A stretch of DNA of 6,605 nucleotides from contig JAFQBO010000362.1 in NCBI GenBank assembly GCA_017416665.1, positions 1-6,605 on the forward strand, read 5' to 3'. This DNA is from Oscillospiraceae bacterium (GTDB lineage: Bacteria > Bacillota > Clostridia > Oscillospirales > Ruminococcaceae). This document shows, piece by piece, positions 1-4,199 of the stretch (positions within the stretch are counted from its first letter, which is position 1; each line of letters opens with the position of its first letter). Both the position numbers and the translations under genes were made by a program. The notes under the pieces were generated by a model that was given only the letters and a program-made list of their open reading frames with translations, made no database searches and was not told where the DNA came from.

Positions 1-83
1 AGTTGACATTTTAACTATTTTTTAGTTGAGAAAAACTTAAAAAGTATTAAAAATGCAGAAACTGAAAAATTTTCAGAAAAATT

Positions 84-123
84 CCAATAAAAACCAATTT
101 AATATTGTCTGTTAAATGGGAGG
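84..123 (+). repeat. 40-base direct repeat, copy A
   Basis: This segment matches 239-278 at 34 of 40 positions without gaps, counted by eye. Both copies contain the cores CCAATAAAAACC and TGTCTGTTAAATGG. The similarity extends weakly to the left, about 14 of 23 positions at 61-83 against 216-238, so the two copies lie 155 bases apart. Its function is unknown. It could be a duplicated regulatory segment or the remnant of a larger duplication. Confidence 0.65.
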
Positions 124-145
124 ATGAAAAAGGGGTTATTACAAT

Positions 146-175
146 TTGACTATATTATGTCAATTTTGCTGTATT
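146..175 (+). promoter_or_regulatory. Weak candidate sigma-A promoter
   Basis: TTGACT at 146-151 matches five of six bases of the -35 consensus. After 18 bases, TGTATT at 170-175 matches four of six of the -10, and TG lies one base before it (167-168) as in extended -10 promoters. The short inverted repeat TTGAC/GTCAA at 146-150 and 159-163 overlaps it. In such AT-rich DNA, matches of this quality arise easily by chance. If real, it would read toward the membrane-protein gene through the inverted-repeat element. Confidence 0.2.
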
Positions 176-238
176 TGTAATAAAAAAGACAAAAAAATTA
201 TTTAAAACATAGAAAGCAAAAATTTTTTCTGTAAAAAC

Positions 239-278
239 CCAATAAAAACCATTTTTAATATGTCTGTTAAATGGAAGG
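239..278 (+). repeat. 40-base direct repeat, copy B
   Basis: This is the second copy of the repeat at 84-123, offset by 155 bases. The most conserved part is TGTCTGTTAAATGG at 261-274, which is identical in both copies. It ends just before the Shine-Dalgarno-like AAAGGAGG at 289-296. No protein-coding frame explains the conservation. Confidence 0.65.
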
Positions 279-321
279 CAAAAATATGAAAGGAGGATTG
301 TTTTGTCTGCAATCAATAATG

Positions 322-484
322 AGAACCTGTCTTACAAGCGTATACACCTGTCTTTTTGATAAATTTTGTCACTAACTTTGTTGAAAAAATCTTGCCGTAC
401 GTCAAGTACGCCTGCGATTTTTCGCCTTGTTATTGACAAAATTATATTCAAAAATCCAAATATATTTCTGTGAAGACAGGTTCT
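322..484. mobile_element. MITE-like inverted-repeat element, 163 bp
   Basis: The ends are a perfect 12-bp inverted repeat, AGAACCTGTCTT at 322-333 and AAGACAGGTTCT at 473-484. Nested inside are AATTTTGTCA (362-371) with TGACAAAATT (434-443), TAAC (373-376) with GTTA (429-432), GAAAAAATC (383-391) with GATTTTTC (416-423, one-base bulge), and CGTAC (396-400) with GTACG (406-410) around a GTCAA loop. The whole element can therefore fold into one long imperfect hairpin. It has no transposase and no long reading frame, which is typical of a miniature inverted-repeat element mobilised in trans. ACCTGTCTT is also directly repeated at 325-333 and 346-354. I see no clear target-site duplication, so mobility is inferred. 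It ends 58 bases before the start of the next gene. Confidence 0.6.
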
Positions 485-542
485 GAAAAACAGCAGTGCA
501 ATTTGATAAACAAATAATTCAGTATGAATTCAGGAGGAAAAA

Positions 543-1292
543 ATGGGAACAAGAGAAGAATTGATAAACGGTCTGAGGGAAGCAATCAGACTTATGAACA
601 AGGTAACCGAACTCCAAAACACAAGTATTGCGGTAAACAATCAGCAGGTGAATTTCAAAAGTAAAAAAGAGTTTGGTGTGGCAAAAGGAAAGAAGATAAT
701 TATTGCACAGATAGTTGTAGGTGTTATTGTGGCATTTGCACTCAATAATACATTTACTGATATTGTATGTATACCTGCCGGTATTATTGCGGCTCTGCTT
801 TCAAGAATTATTTTTAAGAAGATTATTGACAAAAGCAATGAAAATGTTGAAAAGGTAAACGAAAATATTGAATTTGAAAACAAAAGTATTCAGAGTCATA
901 ATGAACTTGTTCGCAAACAGGTTCAGGAAATTAACAACCAACTCAGACTTGTTCAGCAGGAATACAGAGAAAAGATTCTTCCATGGTATCCACATAATTA
1001 CTGCAATGTTTATGCGGCAGAATTTTTTCTTAATGCAGTTTTAAACTACCGTGCAGATACAATAAAGGAAGCTGTAAATCTTTATGAAACAACTCAGCAT
1101 CAGCAGAGAGTTGAAGAAAATCAGAAGATTATGCATAAAAAGCAGGATCTTGCCAATATGCTTGCATTTGGTAATCTTATTACAAATATGCAGACAAATC
1201 AGAAGCTTGATCAGGCTAACAGTACACTTGGTGATATAAAAAGCAATACGGCTTCAAGATCTCATACTGTACATCATTATTTTCACAAGTAA
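543..1292 (+). CDS. Hypothetical membrane protein with coiled coil
   Basis: The 249-residue product is not a family I can name. Residues 1-48 are polar and include a likely amphipathic helix (about 4-25). Two hydrophobic segments follow at about 51-69 and 73-91, split by a short polar turn, so both ends probably face the cytoplasm. Residues about 95-145 are rich in Glu, Asn, Lys and Gln and look like a coiled coil. A compact block at 147-185 (PWYPHNYC, then RADTIKEAVNLYE) is the part most likely to be a conserved domain. The tail (190-249) is Gln/Asn-rich and ends in a His-rich stretch, HTVHHYFHK. AGGAGG at 532-537 lies five bases before the ATG and supports this start. The lipoprotein gene begins 36 bases after the stop, so the two are probably co-transcribed. 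The coding call is firm; function is unknown. Confidence 0.85.
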   Translation: MGTREELINGLREAIRLMNKVTELQNTSIAVNNQQVNFKSKKEFGVAKGKKIIIAQIVVGVIVAFALNNTFTDIVCIPAGIIAALLSRIIFKKIIDKSNENVEKVNENIEFENKSIQSHNELVRKQVQEINNQLRLVQQEYREKILPWYPHNYCNVYAAEFFLNAVLNYRADTIKEAVNLYETTQHQQRVEENQKIMHKKQDLANMLAFGNLITNMQTNQKLDQANSTLGDIKSNTASRSHTVHHYFHK

Positions 1293-1328
1293 AAAAATAT
1301 ATTATTAAATAAGAAAGAGGTATATATT

Positions 1329-2300
1329 ATGAAAAAAAGAACATGGTTTTTAGCGGCGATTTTATCGTTATCAGCACTTCCTTTAATGACTGGATGCGGT
1401 ACAGCGTCAGAGTCTGACATTGAAGAAGATTTATTGAAAATTATTAAGGAAGATTATTGGTTTAAAGGTTTCAATCCGGAAATTGATGATATCGAAATTG
1501 AAAAGCGTAAGACCGATGAAGATGACAAGACAGATGTTATTTACATTGTTGCAGATGTTAAGGATGACGTAAAGGAAATAAATGCTGGTTATAAGCTTAC
1601 ATATATGGAATACAATGACGGCTGGGAACTGGAGTATCATGAACCTTATGGTTATTCTGAGGGCTTGTGGGAAACGGATTTAAAGGATGTTCTCTCAGAA
1701 GAAAAAATTATTGAAGACTTTAAGTACCGTAAGGATGTTTCCGGCGATGTAAAGGGTTATTCACTGGAAAATATAACAGATAAGAAAGAAGCAATAAAAA
1801 ATAAATCATTTACAGCCGAACTGATTAAGCCTTATGAAAATGAATATCACACTATGATTTCAAAAGAAATATTGACATATGAATGGTGTCCGGGTGCTTA
1901 TGCTGAGGCATGGACATGTACTGACACTGACAGCGAAACCGAATATGTATATGACGTTAAGAAAATTGCCGGAACATGGCAGAGTGATGATGGAAATATA
2001 GAATTTGTTTTGTCAGAAGATGATGGTAAGTTAAAGGCAGAAAGCATAAAAGGAACAATTGCAGACGGTCTGACTTTAAATGGTTTCGTTAATGCTGATG
2101 AATTTAATACAAATATCAATGAATTAATTTCAAATAATGAATGTTTGGATGAAACTCTGGAAATTGCTTGTCCTTCAAGTGCCACGGGCGGAGACTATGA
2201 TCCATATATATACATTGGCGTTTACAATTCCGGTTTTGAGGTATTTTTGAATTCCGGATATTCTGATTTTGAGAAAATTGAATTAAAAAAGGTAAACTAA
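1329..2300 (+). CDS. Hypothetical secreted lipoprotein
   Basis: The 323-residue product begins with basic residues KKR, a hydrophobic stretch (6-20) and the lipobox-like M-T-G-C with Cys23 as the probable lipidated residue, so it should be anchored on the outer face of the membrane. Met at -3 of the lipobox is less usual than Leu. The mature part is acidic. Residues about 28-110 alternate charged and beta-forming segments (for example VIYIVADVKDD and LTYMEYNDGWELEY). Residues about 212-320 look like a second beta-rich domain that opens with AGTWQSDDGNIEFVL, a lipocalin-like strand pattern, though I would not assign a family. Four Cys (187, 197, 272, 281) could form extracellular disulfides. 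GAGG at 1317-1320 sits eight bases before the ATG. No dockerin or catalytic motif is seen. It could be a surface binding or immunity-type protein; this is speculation. Confidence 0.85.
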   Translation: MKKRTWFLAAILSLSALPLMTGCGTASESDIEEDLLKIIKEDYWFKGFNPEIDDIEIEKRKTDEDDKTDVIYIVADVKDDVKEINAGYKLTYMEYNDGWELEYHEPYGYSEGLWETDLKDVLSEEKIIEDFKYRKDVSGDVKGYSLENITDKKEAIKNKSFTAELIKPYENEYHTMISKEILTYEWCPGAYAEAWTCTDTDSETEYVYDVKKIAGTWQSDDGNIEFVLSEDDGKLKAESIKGTIADGLTLNGFVNADEFNTNINELISNNECLDETLEIACPSSATGGDYDPYIYIGVYNSGFEVFLNSGYSDFEKIELKKVN

Positions 2301-2314
2301 GAGCAAAAAATCCT

Positions 2315-2355
2315 TCTGCCGATATGCCGGCAGTAATGATGGTTGAATCGGCAGA
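2315..2355 (+). other. Two alternative hairpins in intercistronic gap
   Basis: CTGCCG (2316-2321) can pair with CGGCAG (2328-2333) around a six-base loop. The same left arm, as TCTGCCGAT (2315-2323), also pairs perfectly over nine bases with ATCGGCAGA (2347-2355). The two structures are mutually exclusive. No T-run follows either, so neither is a standard intrinsic terminator. They may stabilise or process the mRNA between the lipoprotein and dockerin genes, or act as a switch; only the pairing is seen directly. Confidence 0.45.
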
Positions 2356-2373
2356 CGGACAAGCTTAACAAAC

Positions 2374-2427
2374 GCTAAAACCTGCAAACGCAGATTTTAT
2401 AAATAATTTTAAAATGGAGGAAAAACA
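2374..2427 (+). promoter_or_regulatory. Shared leader of dockerin genes, copy 1
   Basis: This 54-base stretch directly before the ATG at 2428 is nearly repeated at 4150-4199 before the next dockerin gene. Both copies have GCTAAAAC, then GCAA, one variable base, CGCAGATTTTATAAA, a short variable AT stretch, and TGGAGGAAAAAC with GGAGG seven bases before the start. TATAAA at 2398-2403 resembles a -10 box, but no good -35 lies 16-18 bases upstream. It may be a promoter for another sigma factor, an RNA element or simply a duplicated leader. Confidence 0.55.
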
Positions 2428-4083
2428 ATGAGAATTAAAAAAATGTTGGCTGTATTATCAGCAGCGGTTATTACAATGAGTGGTGCAGCATTTGCTGAAA
2501 TGTCTGTTATGACTGAAAATATCTTTACTACAGAAAGTGTTTGTGCAGAGGAAAGCAAAACCACTGAGCTTCTTAACAGTCATTCGGCAGAGTCACATCT
2601 GCTCGGAATCTGTGACGGCAGTTTACCAGATAAAACATTTCAGATGGCAGGCAGAACATATAATCAGGGAATGGTATTTGCTGTAAACAACAAGGATACA
2701 TATGTAACTTTTAATATCAAAGACAAGAATATCAGAAACCTTTCATTTGATTTGGGACATGCTGAGGATGTAAGCAAAGTAATCGGAGAAAAATCAGAGT
2801 CTGCAAACGCATCGGCTGTACTTACTGTTGAAGTTGATGGTTATTCAGAAGAAATAATTACACTGGATCCTGAGGACGGCATTTACAGATTTAATTCTGC
2901 TGAACATGATCTGAGAGATCTTTCAACAGCGTCTGAGATTACTCTTCGTTTGGATTCAAAAAGCAGTCTCGCTAAATATTCATATTATGCTTTTGCAAAT
3001 ATTTCTGTTAATGAAGAGGCAGCACCGGAATATACTTATCCTCAGTACAATACTCCTGAAGAATTTATCAATTCATCATTCTATACTGAAGGCGTGACAG
3101 CACATGACGGAAAAGATGGTACAAAAGACTATTTCATGAAGGGCAGAGAGTATTATCAGGGTCTTAAAATTGATAAAAGTGGTTATGCATGTTTTAATGT
3201 AGAGGATTTGGAAAAGATCGAATTTACTATGGGCCAAATCGATAATGGAAATCATTCCACTATGAAACTCACAATTATGCTCGATGGTGAAATTTATGAT
3301 AAGTTTGATGAATATGAAGTTTCATGGAGAGATATGCTTGAAACCGTAACCATTGATGTTAGTAACGCAACAACATTATACATATCACGTGATGACAGCT
3401 GTTATGAGCAGTTCATTGCTTTGGGTGATATAACAATAGATGACAAGACACCGGAAGAAATATCCGAAACTAAGAATTATGCAAATGCGGATGAATTTGT
3501 AGCGGCTGCTTTTAATGCATATGAATTCGAATATTCAGAAGAAATCATGATTTCAGGTGAAAAAAAGACAGGCTTTATACCTAACGATTATAATACAGAA
3601 GGTAACATATGCTTTAATGTTGAAAATATCGGTACAGTATCATTCAAAGTTGCGGTTTATGACGATAGAAATGAATCGAATACACTCAGAGTTTCTCTTG
3701 ACGCTGTAGAAGCTCCTAACGGTCAGGTTAAGCTTACACCTGACATGGCAATTTCAGAGACTATTGTTGTTGATACTTCAAAATCAAGTGTTTTATGTTT
3801 AGAAACTGATAAAGATTATGCAGGTTATTGCATAGTTGATTTTGAAATCAGCAAGGATGCTCCTACAGGTGACAATGTTATTTCTCCTGATGCTGTTGCT
3901 GCTACACCTGGTGACGCAAATGGTGACAACGAAATAACTGTCCGTGACTGTGCTACTATAGCAAAGGCTCTTGCCAAGGGCGAAATCAGTGATCTTCCTG
4001 CTTCAGCCGATTTTAATGGCGACGGCGAAGTAACTGTCCGTGATGCGGCGGCTATTGCAAGAGAACTTTCAAAGAAGAAATAA
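2428..4083 (+). CDS. Secreted dockerin protein with three NPCBM-like domains
   Basis: The 551-residue product is probably exported and joins a cohesin-bearing complex through its C-terminal dockerin. A signal peptide (1-23, cut probably after AFA) opens the protein. Three related beta-rich domains follow at about 45-196, 207-339 and 351-477. The first two share the pattern G-R-x-Y-x-Q-G, then a F-N core strand and a later F-x-x-G. This resembles NPCBM carbohydrate-binding modules, but I cannot confirm it; the third is more diverged. After a short linker, the dockerin (495-551) has two complete calcium loops: D496, N498, D500, T504, D507 and D528, N530, D532, T536, D539. Both carry Val-Arg at positions 10-11. 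No catalytic domain is seen, so it may be a binding or structural subunit. GGAGG at 2416-2420 supports the start. The next gene, also with dockerins, begins 116 bases on. Confidence 0.88.
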   Translation: MRIKKMLAVLSAAVITMSGAAFAEMSVMTENIFTTESVCAEESKTTELLNSHSAESHLLGICDGSLPDKTFQMAGRTYNQGMVFAVNNKDTYVTFNIKDKNIRNLSFDLGHAEDVSKVIGEKSESANASAVLTVEVDGYSEEIITLDPEDGIYRFNSAEHDLRDLSTASEITLRLDSKSSLAKYSYYAFANISVNEEAAPEYTYPQYNTPEEFINSSFYTEGVTAHDGKDGTKDYFMKGREYYQGLKIDKSGYACFNVEDLEKIEFTMGQIDNGNHSTMKLTIMLDGEIYDKFDEYEVSWRDMLETVTIDVSNATTLYISRDDSCYEQFIALGDITIDDKTPEEISETKNYANADEFVAAAFNAYEFEYSEEIMISGEKKTGFIPNDYNTEGNICFNVENIGTVSFKVAVYDDRNESNTLRVSLDAVEAPNGQVKLTPDMAISETIVVDTSKSSVLCLETDKDYAGYCIVDFEISKDAPTGDNVISPDAVAATPGDANGDNEITVRDCATIAKALAKGEISDLPASADFNGDGEVTVRDAAAIARELSKKK

Positions 4084-4099
4084 TTGAAATTTTGTGATT

Positions 4100-4122
4100 G
4101 GGAGTGATGACAGATTGCTCCC
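4100..4122 (+). other. Intercistronic hairpin before the modular gene
   Basis: GGGAG (4100-4104) pairs with CTCCC (4118-4122). The stem extends inward through TGAT (4105-4108) and ATTG (4114-4117) with two G-T pairs, leaving the loop GACAG. No T-run follows, so it is not a convincing rho-independent terminator. An overlapping alternative is CGATTGC (4122-4128) with GCAATCG (4159-4165), which would tie this region to the conserved leader. The hairpin may protect or process the transcript between the two dockerin genes. Confidence 0.45.
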
Positions 4123-4149
4123 GATTGCAGAAAATATAAAAATAATAAA

Positions 4150-4199
4150 GCTAAAACAGCAATCGCAGATTTTATAAAAATTAAATTGGAGGAAAAACC
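4150..4199 (+). promoter_or_regulatory. Shared leader of dockerin genes, copy 2
   Basis: This copy matches 2374-2427 with small gaps. CGCAGATTTTATAAA and TGGAGGAAAAAC are identical in both, and the variable bases lie between them. The repeat continues into the start codon as ATGAGA followed by Lys-rich codons. GGAGG at 4188-4192 lies seven bases before the ATG and fixes the start of the last gene. Conservation covers more than a ribosome binding site needs, which points to duplication or shared regulation. Confidence 0.55.

Larger units (their letters stand above)
1..321. other. AT-rich non-coding upstream region
   Basis: I see no convincing gene in this stretch on either strand. It is rich in A and T runs and holds three small structures: a 15-base palindrome at 62-76 (CTGAAAA, central A, TTTTCAG), a 40-base direct repeat listed separately, and a weak promoter-like pair listed separately. 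A strong Shine-Dalgarno-like AAAGGAGG lies at 289-296, but the frames behind it close within 30 codons, inside the inverted-repeat element that follows. The region may be the leader of a gene that was lost or interrupted, or simply an intergenic spacer. Confidence 0.6.

Noticed and set aside
3..31. TTGACA at 3-8 as a -35 box
   Set aside because: No -10-like sequence lies 16-19 bases downstream.
286..375. ATG-initiated 29-codon frame starting at 286
   Set aside because: Its start lies before the AAAGGAGG site, not after it, and the frame runs into the inverted-repeat element, so translation from this ATG is not supported.
433..466. TTGACA (433-438) and TATATT (461-466) as a promoter for the membrane-protein gene
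   Set aside because: The spacer is 22 bases, too long for a sigma-A promoter, and TTGACA is also an arm of the inverted-repeat element.
641..995. Antisense reading frames on the - strand (641-883 and 801-995)
   Set aside because: They lie wholly inside the well-supported membrane-protein gene, and nothing in their sequence resembles a known family.
2315..2355. Rho-independent terminator after the lipoprotein gene
   Set aside because: Stable stems exist but neither is followed by a T-run.
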